Source: Gnetum montanum (lineage: Eukaryota > Streptophyta > Gnetopsida > Gnetales > Gnetaceae). Taken from it: DNA of 64,000 bases. Below the pieces are notes generated by a model, which saw nothing but the letters and a program-made list of their open reading frames with translations, was not told the DNA's origin and did not search any database. The stretch covers positions 439,974 through 503,973 of the forward strand of contig MNCI01020158.1 in assembly GCA_015680685.1 (NCBI GenBank). The letters run 5' to 3'. The translations under genes and the position numbers were made by a program. Below, piece after piece: positions 33,612-45,428 of this stretch. Every line of letters starts with the position of its first letter. Positions within the stretch are counted from its first letter, which is position 1.

Positions 33612-35198
33612 TTGGCAGGAGCAAGCTCAATGGACTGCCCGCAATTAGCCGCACCGTTAACCATTGACGGACCACACGGCATCATTACACGAGACATTGA
33701 CATAAACTTCATCAATTTAAGTTCACTGATGGACAACACGGTCATAGCCTCAACACAGCAAACAACAGACAATTACCAAGGCATGACAAAATTTCTTGAC
33801 ATAGAAGCTGAAAACATCACCAAAGACCCATTAGCTGAAACCCCCATTACTATGCCTGATGGGGAAGTCAAAATCTTAAAATTAAGCACGCTGCTACAAC
33901 CGCACTTGGCCCAAGACATTCAGCATGTGCTTAAGGAAAACATGAAAGCGTTTGCCTGGTCCTATACGGACATGCTAGGGCTAGATCCTAGAATTGTTCA
34001 ACACAACATTATCCTTGACCCAAAACTAAGACCGGTAAAACAAAAAGTGCGAAAGGTTAGACCCGAGGTGGCATTGGCAGTTCGCAATGAGATCACCAAA
34101 CTTTACCAAGCTGGTTTCATTCGGGCTGTTGATTACGCCGAGTGGGTGTCAAACATGGTCATTGTCCTGAAGAAAAACGGAAGCATTCGCTTATGCATCG
34201 ACTTCCGAGATCTAAACGTAGCAACCATAAAAGACGACTTTCCCTTACCCAGCATCGATCAACTTGTTGACTCGACTGCCAGACATGCCTTACTGTCTTT
34301 TATGGATGATTTTTCGGGATACAACCAGATACGCATCAACCCTGAACATCAACTTCGAACAACCTTCATGACCCCATGGGGAACTTTTTGTTACACAATG
34401 ATGCCCTTTGGTCTCAAGAACGCTGGGGTCACTTATCAAAGAGCCATGACGTTTATCTTTAGCGATTATATGTTACGATCGCTCAATGACTATGTGGATG
34501 ACATCATGGTTAAGTCAAAAAAAACCGAGCAACATGTACAAGACCTTGACTTAGTCCTAAAGCGTTGTTTAAAATACGAACTAAGAATTAACTCGAAAAA
34601 ATATGTCTTCGGTGTCAAAAAAGGAAAAATGCTTGGATTCATAGCTTCAGAAGCAGGGATACGAGTGGACCCCGACAAGATTAAGGCCATTACCAACCTG
34701 AAACCAGCCAGTAACCTTACCGAACTTCGAGGTCTACAAGGTAGATTGCAGTTCATCAGGCGTTTCGTAGAAAAATTAACAGATAGACTAAAACCTATGA
34801 ACCACCTGTTACGTAAAAATGTCCATGTCGAATGGACTCCGCAATGCCAGGAAGCATTCGAAAACATCAAAATAGCACTTGCCCGACTGCCTACGGTCTA
34901 CCCACCCCAAAACAACAAACCGTTTTACATCTACCTTGCCACTTCAGAATCGTCCATCGCGTCTATGCTCTGCCAGAAACGAGATGATGGAACTGAAGTC
35001 CCTGTATATTACTTGAGCCATGCCTTAGTTGCCCATGAAAAGAAGTACAACGGCATGGAGAGGTCATGCTTAGCTTTGATCTTTTCTTTAAGAAAATGGC
35101 GACATTACCTCTTCCGTAATCAAGTTTACATAATCTATAAGGACAATGTACTGAGAGCTATAACAGGAAACATATACGAAACGAGTCGAATAGCTTGA
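33612..35198 (+). CDS. N reverse transcriptase and RNase H
   Basis: About 528 residues, open throughout. RT motifs in order: RLCIDFRDLNVATIKDDFPL, LLSFMDDFSGYNQIRI, FMTPWGTFCYTMMPFGLKNA, YVDD at 34491-34502, LGFIASEAGIRVDP. The RNase H part follows with FYIYLATSESSIASMLCQ, an Asp-poor version of the usual start, and YNGMERSCLALIFSLRKWRH. A frame before motif 1 carries LKENMKAFAWSYTDMLGLDP, common in Tat elements. It likely entered by splicing or frameshift from the protease; the acceptor at about 33620 fits. It stops with TGA at 35196, just before the second RNase H. Confidence 0.85.
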   Translation: MAGASSMDCPQLAAPLTIDGPHGIITRDIDINFINLSSLMDNTVIASTQQTTDNYQGMTKFLDIEAENITKDPLAETPITMPDGEVKILKLSTLLQPHLAQDIQHVLKENMKAFAWSYTDMLGLDPRIVQHNIILDPKLRPVKQKVRKVRPEVALAVRNEITKLYQAGFIRAVDYAEWVSNMVIVLKKNGSIRLCIDFRDLNVATIKDDFPLPSIDQLVDSTARHALLSFMDDFSGYNQIRINPEHQLRTTFMTPWGTFCYTMMPFGLKNAGVTYQRAMTFIFSDYMLRSLNDYVDDIMVKSKKTEQHVQDLDLVLKRCLKYELRINSKKYVFGVKKGKMLGFIASEAGIRVDPDKIKAITNLKPASNLTELRGLQGRLQFIRRFVEKLTDRLKPMNHLLRKNVHVEWTPQCQEAFENIKIALARLPTVYPPQNNKPFYIYLATSESSIASMLCQKRDDGTEVPVYYLSHALVAHEKKYNGMERSCLALIFSLRKWRHYLFRNQVYIIYKDNVLRAITGNIYETSRIA

Positions 35199-35207
35199 TG
35201 GAAAGCC

Positions 35208-35545
35208 ATGATAGATGAATTCGACCTGTATTACGTAGCACAATCATCAGTCAAAGGTCAAGCCCTAGTGAATCAAATGGTTGCATCACCAACGCATGAC
35301 CAAGAAACCATAAAGCCTGAATTCCTGGATGAAAGTATAAGCACAATAGACATGGTGCCTAATGACTATGATGCCATTTTAAACTTCGATGGAGCATCCA
35401 CCTCTCAAGGAGGAAATGCGGCCGCTGTCATCACTTATCCCTCCAGGGAGATCCGACCCTTTGCCTATCGCTTCAATTTTCACTGTACTAACAACATAGC
35501 AGAGTACATGGAAATAAGAGTAATAAAGGCACTCAATAAAGAAAC
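35208..35545 (+). pseudogene. N second (archaeal-type) RNase H, truncated
   Basis: LNFDGASTSQGGNAAAVI and FNFHCTNNIAEYM match the FDGA...G.GAG..L and CTNN.AEYEA blocks of the extra RNase H of Tat-lineage elements. The match ends near 35510, and the following residues do not fit; this is where N breaks off and O resumes. Confidence 0.75.
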
Positions 35546-36479
35546 TCAATGTTGTTCTAGAGGTACCACTAGAAAGACATGCACCCATGCCTGAAGGTTG
35601 GTAGCTTTTCTAGATCACTTTTCAGAAAGACAAGTGCCAAAGAAGTTAGAAAAGAAAATCAAAGAAAAGGAAAAGAAAAGAAAAACATAAAGAAAAGATC
35701 AAGAAAAATGGGCTATAGAGAAATTCCAACTCACTCCTCAGAAAAAATGCCAAGAGATCGTATGCCTTGCTGTCATGGTGCTCTTCTAGTTGCCCATCAT
35801 TGGATGAAACAATGCAATGTCATTGATCGGAGGAATGGACTTGGTCTTGATTTTGAAGCGACAAGCTAATGACACATTAATTACACCCTACACTCAGGAT
35901 TCATTGTGCCTTGGGTCAATTACCTCATGTCCCAATCTCTACAATCCCTTCTACAATTTGTCTCATCTCGTTGCCCATGTATTTTTGACTTGTATCTTGT
36001 GTAGCATAGAACTCATACCTCATAACGGTGGTATCTACATTTGTGTGTCTTGTGGAACTAGTGTGGATTACATTTGGCCCTTTTAGTGCCTACAGAAATT
36101 TTCTGGTGTGGCTATGTAAGGGCATGATAGGTAGGAACTTGCTTTAGGGAGGACCCACTTGCGTAACTTTTGTAATTTGCACTCATTGGACATCATCATC
36201 ACATCATTTTATAACCTCAAAATACTGCATTGCTAACATGATTCTTTCCTTTATCATCATTCAAATTCAAATTCAAATGTTCTTATGCACCACTACATGT
36301 CCTTTTTCCTCATCCTATTCATGAATTTCATTGTTAAATTACACCTCATTACACTCTTGGTGCCTTTAGGTTTCTTTAAAGGTCACTCTAGATCTTTCAA
36401 CTCAACCTTAAATCCTTCAATTTTGGCCTTGGAAATTTAAAAATTCATCAATTCTTTCAAGTACCCTATTTCAAATGAG
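35546..36479 (+). other. O remnant right of N
   Basis: No recognisable domain. A lysine-rich open segment (35579-35869) has no family match. The block GGGAGGACCCACTTGCG at 36155 is shared with X, Y and E2 in the spacer between the pol and accessory positions, so from here O is again collinear with its relatives. Confidence 0.45.
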
Positions 36480-36602
36480 CTATGATATTGGGTACCCAAT
36501 ATTGGGTCCGATGTGATATTAGGTACCCGATATCGGGTTCGACGCAATATCGGGTCAGCACTATTGGGTACATGATATCATGTCTATCAATACTATATAT
36601 AT
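36480..36602 (+). promoter_or_regulatory. Internal promoter of O with GATATC palindromes
   Basis: GATATTGGGTACCCAATATT, GGTACCCGATATCGGG and CATGATATCATG palindromes stand right before a TATA box TATATATA (36593-36602). They are of the same type as the O LTR array (18343-18405). A run of 24 C follows at 36607-36630. Confidence 0.65.
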
Positions 36603-36606
36603 GGAT

Positions 36607-36630
36607 CCCCCCCCCCCCCCCCCCCCCCCC
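36607..36630 (+). repeat. Homopolymer run of 24 C
   Basis: Directly after the internal TATA box, close to the expected transcription start. The length may be affected by sequencing or replication slippage. Confidence 0.9.
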
Positions 36631-39600
36631 TCACACACGTCCACATCATTCTTCATTGTTCATGCAAGGGGAGCTGTTGAATTTTTCTTCCATGAATTGT
36701 TGAGCTTGCACACCCACCATTGAAACATCTATAACTTGCACATTAACGCTCTAATTCTTGTTCCACTTGAACATACTTAAACCTGGAGTGTTTAACTTAG
36801 TTGTGGGGGAAGGGTACATTCCAATTTGCACGTATTTTTTTCAAAATTTTTCATTGCCTGAAGGTAATCATAAGGGTAAGTGACCTTAAAATTTTTAGAA
36901 ACCATTTGCCAAATTAATTTTATCTCTTTACCCAGATAATGAAAATTATTTTTTGGAATCACCTAATCAAAATGGGGTCCAATATCAAAACTTTTAGGGA
37001 AATTTTCATGAAAATCTCTAACGCTAAATCACACTAAGTAAGAAATAAATCTATTAAGGCAAGGAGTAAGGTATAAATCAAATTTTGTAAATAGCCTTAC
37101 TAATAGTCGCCCCATGAGATTGCAGATGGCCCCTAAATGAGGAAAACAAGGAGGACACTCTCAAGGTACATCCAAATGACCAAGAAGAGGCAAAGGCTAA
37201 GTGTCTCTTGAGAAATGTACAAAATAGGAGGCATAATCATTCAACATCCATCAGGAACCTCCTATTACTGTGCAATCAGGACATGCTGAAGGAGGAGATG
37301 GTGGAGCACCTAAATAGGGACAACATCTCACATTGTCCCCAGAATGTGTTTAGGAAATTCATGAAAGGTCCACGTCAATAGCTATGATAGTGGAACTTAA
37401 CTTTGGACCTTTCATTGAGTTTTCTTCTGAAATAGATAGGGACCAGTTTAAAGGATCTCCACTATGGCCTATTCTCTCTGAAAGTGGTCATTGGTGCCTA
37501 GGAGAGACGTACCAATTTTGGCACAATAAAGAAGAAGGCACCACCATTGATATTGGTGGTGTTTCTATTGATTTCTCTACCAAAGTCATTTTGGAGGTGT
37601 TGAATCTTCTAAATATAGGACCAAAATTTGCTCACTTGTCCACTCGTTTTGATGCTAATGCATAGAAGATATGGTTGAAAAGGACATATGGCAAGAAAGA
37701 CAAAGCATATGGAGAGCTGACACTTGAAGAGAGAATCTACTTCAAAATCAGCACATATCACATCTTCCCCACAAAAGGTTTAAATAAAATCTCCACATAT
37801 GCAGCTAGAGGAAGTTCCATCTTCATAGGAAAGGTTAATGCCAACCTATGCATTTATATCTTACAGAAATTTTGAGGTGGTTTGAAGAATGTAAGATAGG
37901 GAAGTTCGCATTGCCCTTTCCTTGTCTCATCAAGAAGCTGTGCTAACATGCTATAATTCTATGGTACACCAATGATGACTCAAAAAAGGCCCAAAATGCT
38001 TCATTTGCTAAATTATTAAAGCCACCAACCCTAAGGAAAGTGTTGGTGAGATGCTGAAGCTAGAGTAAGAACAGGAAGCGAGGCCCAGCACACAACTTAC
38101 AAGACATCAAGACCAGCCGACACTACCGCTATAGGACTATTGACCATTGATGAGCCATCTCAGGGCCATCGCTAAAATGATCAATTGGAAAAGTCATGAT
38201 GAGGCCAATTTTTCCAAGGTCATCGATGATGTCGTATGATCCAAAGTCTCAATTGATCATGCATGGGGCAAGGTATCAATCTAAATAGGAGGAGCGGAAT
38301 CACAATGGTCACAATAAATCTCTAGAAATGCTACATCCTTTCAAGTATAATTAGAAACTAGTAAAGACACTACAATAGTGGTCATGTAGCACCAAGATGT
38401 AGTGAGAGCAGCAGAAGTGGTCACAGATCACATAAAGGAATTATTTAATGTTGCTATTGTGCCACTAGCATATTTTATAGGAGCACAGGATGCTCAAACA
38501 TTGGCCAGTCCCTCAATGACTCCTATGGAGCATGAGGATGTTCTCGATTGGTTGTTGCAGATAGGACAAGTGATGATGTTCCTATTTGACATTCCTCAAG
38601 ATTTCATAGCAACTCAATCAGACCTCATATCCACAAAAGGAAAGCTGGTTATGGTAGAGGTTAAGGCTGAGCATGTAGAGGAGGAGTTAAAAAGACTCTA
38701 AGAAAATCTCATCACCCTACAAGCTGCACAATGGGATCCATCCCAATTCACCCCTGCAGACCAGTTAGAGTCTTTCCAGATAGAGCAACTAAATAAATTG
38801 CTAGTAAATAATAAAAGAGTGGTAGAGGAAAAAGAAAAGGCTGATTGGGATGCTTTCAAGGCATAAGCTCAAACATATGAACATGCCAAAGCACTCAAGG
38901 CCTTACAATAGGAAAATAAATAGCTTGCCGCTAACAATCTCTGGTTGACTACAGTGAAAAAATAAAAGAATGTTCTCAAAGAAAATTTTTAGCAATTGTG
39001 GAAATAATTAATAAGAATCAACCAAGACATGAATCACTTGGCCAAAGAAAATGGTAATTGAAATAAGTGCATGGCAGAACGAGGGAAAGTAATATGAGAA
39101 GCTCAAAGAGCACTTTAGAGATCAGGTGGGGATGTACAAGCAAGTGATAGAAAAAGAAATCCATATGGCCAAAGCCCATATTAACACTCTCAGTGCTTAA
39201 AACACTGATTAGCAGCCCATACTAGATACTTATGCCTTCACCCACCAAGCTGAACTAAAAAGCCAGGACCTGCAAATACAAGACCTTATAGAGTACATGG
39301 AGTTGGCAAACCTATGGTATGCCAACTTAGCCATGTTGACAATAGGATTTCCAAGAATAGAATTGGAAACATAGGTAGCAATCACCTATGCAAAGTATGA
39401 AACAAAATTTGTTAAGCACAAGAAGGCATTGAAGAAATTAGAAGTGGAAAATTCTGAATTAGAGGTGGTTAAGACTAACTACCAAGGATAAAAGGATGTC
39501 ATAGCAGATTTGGCTCAATGGCTCATGGACTATCAGGAATACAAGGACAAAGATAGAGCCTATGAAGAGGAATGATGGCTATTTGCAACTTGGTATGTGA

Positions 39601-39800
39601 AGGCCAAGTAGATGTTTCTGCAACTGCCATGTCCATGGGAGGTGCCAACTCCATCAAACATTGGAGCATCAACATGGATGGCACAGGATCCCTGAACTAA
39701 AGAAGAAAAGCTCCAAGTAGTTCTTTAGAGACATTAATTTCCAAAACCTGGAGCACAAGATAAGGTGAAGAGATCCATGGTGGAACCATAGCCACCAGGA
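36631..39800 (+). pseudogene. O accessory gene (plant-mobile-domain-like and coiled coil, broken)
   Basis: Sense-strand gene after the internal promoter. 37384-37665 encodes LNFGPFIEFSSEIDRD, GETYQFWHNKEEGTTIDIGG and VSIDFSTKVILEVLNLLN; after one stop it goes on with LTLEERIYFKISTYHIFPTK and ISTYAARGS (to 37875). 38402-38701 (TDHIKELFNVAIVPL, DWLLQIGQVMM, VEVKAEHVEEELKRL) and the lysine/glutamate-rich frames to 39560 form a long coiled coil. The first part aligns with Y (50987-51220: GETFLFWNNKK, VSYLVHAIMQVLQLLE). Many stops; introns were not resolved. Function unknown. Confidence 0.6.
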
Positions 39801-39996
39801 ACCACATGAGTCCAATAAATTTTTTCTTTTGTCAATTCTATGTATGTGTCCCAATTTTGTTTTGTTCAATTCCACATTGTGGCATGAGTAATTCCTAATT
39901 AATCAAATAATCTCATACTTATCCACTATGTAATCAATCAAACTCATTCTCATTTTGTCTAACTCAAGGATGAGTTGTTATTTAATCATCATGGTA
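39801..39996 (+). promoter_or_regulatory. O 3' untranslated region with decayed polypurine tract
   Basis: CTCAAGGATGAGTTGTTATT is the conserved lead-in to the PPT seen in X and Y; the tract itself has decayed to TCATCATGGTA next to the 3' LTR. Confidence 0.5.
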
Positions 39997-40857
39997 TGAT
40001 GAATCGTATTTGGCTAGGCCTTGATATCGGATCCTCAATATTAGGTATGCGATATCATAGCCTAGATAACAATATCAAATACACGATATTGTGGGTCCTA
40101 TGTAAGCTTATAAATACCACATTTAGGCACACAGGAAGGGGGGGAGTTAGTCAATATTAGAGTAGAATCTTTTTGTCATTTTACAATTCATTTCAATTCT
40201 TTCTCTAGTGCATGCCTACAATGTGATGATTGTAATTGTATAGAACCTTTATTCTAGTGTGATGTACTTGGACACACACATGATTAGTAATAAAGATCAA
40301 GATTACTTCATCATTGCAGCATTCACTTAGTTTAAAATTGTTTAATTATTATTATTATTTATTGTTTTCTTAGTTAATATTTCTCTACTATCATTTACTA
40401 TTCATGTTGTTAAATGTGGAATGAGTAAGACTTAATCATGAACATTGAAGTGTAACTACCTAGTAACCCAGTAGCATATTTAGAAGTGCTCAAGTAACAT
40501 GCACTTGGTAATCGTAGAATTAGTACATGAGGTCTAAGATGCGTATGGATGATTAAGGACAGATGCTCATCACACGTAGGGTAGCTTAGACTTCATTCCC
40601 TATTGCTTATTAGTTTAATCAATATTATTTTTCATTGTCTCTAGGAGTATCCTAGTGTTAGAAATCATATCATACACCTCACTCTAGACTAAACCATACA
40701 TGATAAGAGAATACTAGTCTAGGTGGAACGATAGTGAACTATGATCAACATGTAACTATCTAGATACCACAACTAGTCCATCTGCAAAGTTTGACCGAAT
40801 CATGCGTGAATACTCATATTTCTATGGTTGAGTGTAGGGGTACCTTGCCACTCATTA
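39997..40857 (+). repeat. 3' LTR of element O
   Basis: 861 bp, TGATGAATC to CTCATTA (CA changed to TA). Collinear with 18309-19167, including the GATATC array (40024-40095), TATA box (40109-40116) and poly(A) hairpin (40246-40299). Confidence 0.9.
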
Positions 40858-42600
40858 GAGGCTATCCTCTATTTCCATGTAATTCTTACCTTTGTGTATG
40901 AGCTATTACTTTTTCTTACGATTCAATTTGATAGGAATCTCTTGCATGAATAGATAGGAAAGAAATTCATCATACTAGTTCATGATCCTTAGTGTTGAAG
41001 CCTAAGCTACCTTGACAAATGATTGATAACTATGTTCTTAACTCTCTTTCCATCCACCATCATTAAATTAAATTCCTATAAAATCACCAACCATCATTTG
41101 ATATGGAGGCTCATCGTTGGCTTGTTCTTGATAAAGTAGATAATATTATGATCACTATGCATAAAAACATGATATCCAAGTACATAGTGCCTAAATTTCT
41201 CAAGGGTATACACCATTACCATTATTTCTTTTTCTATTGTGATGTAGTTGATTTGTTCACTTGAAATACTTCTATTCTATAGAGAATGTAATATTAGTAC
41301 TTTTGATCATCCATCTATGTGAGTGCTACTCCCAAAGTAAAATTGGATGCATCTATCATGATGTGAAATGGCTTGGATTAGTTAGGTGCTCATAGGATCA
41401 GTGTTTCTACAAGATTTTACTTTAAAATTTTGAATTCTCATTTGCATCTATTAATCCATTCAAAGATTACATTCTTTTTAGTAAGCTTTACCAATGATTT
41501 GACAATTCTTCAAAAATTTTCGATGAAGCACTTATAGTAATTAGTGTGCCTAAGGTATGACCTCACATTTTTTACTACTTGAGATTATCTGGTGATTACT
41601 TGAATATTCCTTATCTTTTTAATATACATTTCAATGTATTTTTCTAAAATTTGGTGCCCTAGAACAATGTCATCTTGGACCATTAGATGGATTTTTTCTA
41701 GTTGAGCTTTAGATTATTTTCAATACATTATTTCAATACCTCCTCCAAGTGGCCTAGTGCTTGTTGAGAATCAACACCATAGGTGGAGAAGTCATCCATA
41801 AATACTTCTACACAATTACCAATTTATTGATAAAAGATGATAGGGACAACGTGTTGAAAGATTGCAATAACATTGCATAGACTAAAAGACATATTTTTTG
41901 TATGTAGAAGCTAACCAAGGACTTATGAAAATCATTTTGTCTTGGTATTTTGAGGTGTTTTGGATTTGGTTGTAGCCACTATATCTATTCAAAAAAAATT
42001 TAGTATCTATGCTTTGTAATTTTATCCAAAATCTAATCCACAAATGACAAGGAAAAATGATCTTTGAAAGTATGCATGTTTAATAGCCTAAAATCTATGC
42101 ACACTTTCCATTGCTCTCCTTTCTTAGGTACAATGAGAAGTGGATTCACCCACTTACTATTTGCCATAGGATAGATGAACTTAGCCTTGAGAATCTCTTC
42201 AACCTTATTTTTGACAACTTGCTTTAATTTTTTATTTAACCTCATTTGTGGACATCTTTTGGACTTAATAGAAGAATTTTTGTAGATCTGATGCTAGCAT
42301 CTGCATGAATCTATTCCTATTATTTTATCATATGACCAAGCAAAGACTATTAGTCATTTTTTAGCTACTTTCAGTAGCTTCCCTTTCTATTCCTTGGTAA
42401 GATGGACATTGATAATTACTAGTTTGTCATTATTTAAGAACACACACTCCAAAGATTTTGGTAATGTTTTTAGCTCTAAGAGTTCCATTTTCGTGGTTTC
42501 TAAAACTTCCAACTCTCTCCAATTAATCTTTGGCTCTCTTATATTTTATGAACATGAGAGTTGGTTCATGATCTACTTCATTTTATGAATCTTATCTATA
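40858..42600 (-). pseudogene. X reverse transcriptase and RNase H (broken)
   Basis: Minus-strand pol. The RT start is at 42033-42245 with KFIYPMANSKWVNPLLIVPK and WKVCIDFRLLNMHTFKDHF; the catalytic box is VEVFMDDFSTYGVDSQQ near 41775-41820, the FMDD form typical of Athila. RNase H remnants follow leftward to 40858, where O is inserted; the integrase goes on at 18308. Frames are broken by many stops. The same order is seen in Y at 54700-56260. Confidence 0.75.
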
Positions 42601-43380
42601 TATGCACTTGTGAAGATCTCTATTATTTTCATGCATATTATAGAAATAAATCTACTATTTATGATTAACCACTAGGTGCCCTCTTTTTGTGTGGTTGTTG
42701 TGTACAAGAACCTTTGGACACTTATGGATTCAATACACCTCTTACATGTTTTGATGTTTATGCTTTTAATTATCCATATCCTTTATATGCAATGGCACTC
42801 TATGTTATTATACATGATGCATGGAATCCTCTTCTTCTTTATGTTATTGAATTCATTTTCCTTAAATATTTCTGAGAGGTTCCTAATTCCTAACTTAGCA
42901 TTAATGGTACTTAACCAAGCCCTTTCCACAATGATTGGAAAGTTCCCATTGTAATTATCTACATGAATAACCAAAAAAATCCACTAGATATGACCATACA
43001 CTAATAGTAGTCATAATGTGCTCTACCAATCCTATTGAAATAGTGATGAACTAGTTTACATGCTTCAACTTGATGTTACAATTCTTAAGTAGAGATAAGT
43101 TCCATATTTTGTACATTTGTTTGGAAATCAAATTTGCACTAGAACTTGAGTTTAATAGATCTTTGCATGGATCATTTCCTGTAATTTGTATCTAGAGTAT
43201 GGGACTTAAAGGATCAATTCATTTCTTGGTAAGATGACTTGACTCAATATGATCTATAATGACATGGTTCAACATGATAGTTTTGATATTTTAGGCTCTT
43301 TGTCTTAAAGGCAGCTTAGTAGGTATTCCTTAAGCAAAGTGAAAGGATTCTATAGTTGCAAGTATCTATGATGTTTTTGG
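42601..43380 (-). pseudogene. X protease (broken)
   Basis: FPIIVERAWLSTINAKLGIR at 42783-42974 corresponds to the PII.GRAW block of the E2 protease, and KKRIPCIMYN to its KVPCITYS tail. The active-site part near 43100-43230 is decayed. Confidence 0.65.
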
Positions 43381-45428
43381 TGGATTGTTAGGCTAAAAGA
43401 ATATATTTTTTGAGGTTTATGCTCAAAACCACTTGAATTATTGTCTACTTACAAGTTTGTAGCTCCTATGACATTCTACTACTAAGGTTACCAAATTTTT
43501 CACCTTGAATATGTGGTGCATGTTGCAAAGGAGTGGAAGCATGGGGTGCATGTTGTTGTAAGAGGTAAGAAGCATATGTAAAGGGAGACTCAGCTCATGG
43601 AGTATTAGGTCTATGATATTTGGAAGGATAATAATGATGAGAAGATATGTGGATAATAGAGCCACTTGTTGATGTTGGCTATTGGAACATAGTACCTGTA
43701 AGAGTTTGGCTATCGGTAAGGGTATTATTGCCTTGGTGATGGCATCCCCCATGACTATGACTTATGACACTACTAATAGTAATCTTGAAGATGAGATGAC
43801 ATTCTACTTGGATAATATTATTGGTGAAACTACTACCTATATTTTTCTTAAGAATAAGGAAATCTTCTAGGTGCTTGCCTTTTGAAAAAAATTTATTTAA
43901 GACATACATCCTAGACTCTTGTAATAAAATTGAGTAGTAATTTAGTGGATAGTCAAATTAGCATATGTCATACCTTCATCTGCTAAATTAGAGTTTGCAA
44001 CCTCTTTCATTGCTACAACCTTAATGTTTTGTTGATAAGAGACCTTCTCCATGTTCTTCTTTCTTATTTTGTCTCCATCCTTGGATATTTCTAATCTTGG
44101 TTTCTCTTTCATAATCTTTAATGTTATTTGAAACTTATTATCAAGAGAGTCCCACATCTTTTCTACCTTAGCCAAAATTTTAGTAATGGAATTTTGGATC
44201 AACAAGATCTTTCCCTACACAACCTCCTCTAATGGTGCTTCCTCCTCTAGGTCATAGACACATATCTCCTTTTTGCAAATGGAGAAGTCTCAGTTGTACT
44301 TCTATGTACTTTCTCTTTACATTAACTCTCATTCTTCCTTTGCTACCTAGTTAATGATTCTTTAAAGTGTTTCTAATAATCTTCCTTGGGCATAGACCCT
44401 AAGATTTTTTCTATTCTTATTTTTAAATCCATCTATGATATGGCAAAGCTACACCCATTGAGGGAAATCATTGTTTGGGCATCAGTGTAGCTTAGAATAG
44501 TATCTTCTTAAGGTTGCATCAAGGGATTTATGGTTAGCTTGTTTCCATCCTTAAATCTATTTCCTTAAGTTGGACATCCTATAGAAAGTTTGATACTTAT
44601 CATTGAATAACTCTAGCATCTTACTTTATCTTGAATACATTCTAGTTCCAAAGAATGTTACCAACTTTCAACTTGCTTTATGAGTGTCTTAGGAAATAAT
44701 TGAAGCTTTTTTTAGTTATTTTTGATGTTTTTCAAGGCATAGGCATCATGGAAGGCATATAGATGATGTTATAAATTAGCATTGTAGCCTCCCTCAAACT
44801 TAGAGTTATTATTAATGTCAAGCCATTTGATCTAACTATCCATCTAATGCTCATTGGAAATGTGAAATTCCTCATAGATTTTGATCATGCTTCTTGTCAT
44901 AAGTAATGGTTCATCATGACCCTTTTCATAGCCATGTGTCCTATGATGTGGCTTAATACACCTTCTTTCTTGATAATGCCCATATTCTTCTTTCTCTTTT
45001 CTATGTTTCCTTCTCCCATCCCTATGATGGGATCTTCTATGATCTCCACCTTACCTTTGATCATTTCCCTTTAAATTCTAGTCATGTTCTCCCTCGTCAA
45101 AGTGAGATAATGAGGAAGATGGTGAGGATGAAGAGCTAGGAGAGTTATGCTAGCTTTAACTCCTTCTTTAGTTCCTTTATTATTCCCTAGCATAGTGATT
45201 AGAAGATCTTGGCCTTGAGGTTCTTCTTTTTATGGGTCCAGTTCTCCCCTTGCCTTGGTTACTTACCAAGGTTAAACATAAAAATTGGTGGATCATGTTA
45301 TCTTCACCAAAGGGAGGAGGACCTTGGTATTGAGATCTACCTAATAGATATTTTGTATCTTAGTTTTTTGACTATGATGCTAGTGTAATTGGAAGCATGT
45401 TACCCTTGAAGGCTTCATTGTGGACCTT
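43381..45428 (-). pseudogene. gag: X gag (broken, N-terminus cut off by Y)
   Basis: Minus-strand gag aligned with E2 gag. Segments: ILAKVEKMWDSLDNKF at about 44150 (E2 has the like near 10230), HSHGGCHHQGNN at about 43730, basic RG-rich part near 44950-45060. The N-terminal part present in E2 (11400-11855) and F (57991-58291) is absent, because LTR E of element Y starts at 45429. The bases before it, ACCTT (45424-45428), are the expected left TSD of Y. Confidence 0.7.

Larger units (their letters stand above)
20525..35545 (+). mobile_element. Element N, GC-rich Tat/Ogre-like element, 3' end lost
   Basis: Clear jump in base composition relative to O. 5' LTR, PBS, long leader, gag with a Tat-type zinc knuckle, protease, a 5.7 kb block with an antisense gene, RT-RNase H and the start of a second, archaeal-type RNase H (a Tat-lineage mark). 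No integrase or 3' LTR is found before O resumes near 35545-35580, so the right end was removed by deletion and no TSD can be read. The gap between protease and RT is where Ogre elements carry an intron. Confidence 0.75.
18309..40857 (+). mobile_element. Element O, Athila-like, gag plus accessory gene, containing N
   Basis: LTRs at 18309-19167 and 39997-40857 bound one insertion: flanks are GAGGT (18304-18308) and GAGGC (40858-40862). Without N (20525 to about 35545) O is about 7.5 kb: LTR, PBS, gag, a short remnant, internal promoter, accessory gene, decayed PPT, LTR. No pol domain is visible in O, so it was either non-autonomous or lost pol when N's right end was deleted. It is opposite in orientation to its host X. 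Confidence 0.85.
5071..45428 (-). mobile_element. Element X, Athila-like Ty3/gypsy element, split by E2 and O, truncated by Y
   Basis: Minus-strand element assembled from three pieces: 5071-6250, 12829-18308 and 40858-45428. From right to left it has gag, protease, RT, RNase H, integrase, spacer, accessory gene, polypurine tract and 3' LTR, the Athila order with the accessory gene in the env-like place. The pieces join cleanly at the target duplications of E2 (CTGTT/CTATT) and O (GAGGT/GAGGC): the same domain order runs unbroken in element Y. Its gag is interrupted at 45428 by element Y, so the gag start, PBS and 5' LTR should lie beyond the window. All reading frames are broken. Confidence 0.75.

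Noticed and set aside
33612-35198. N RT as an autonomous gene starting at 33612
   Set aside because: The frame begins at a non-ATG codon just after an acceptor-like site and is open upstream; an entry from protease by splicing or frameshift is more likely.
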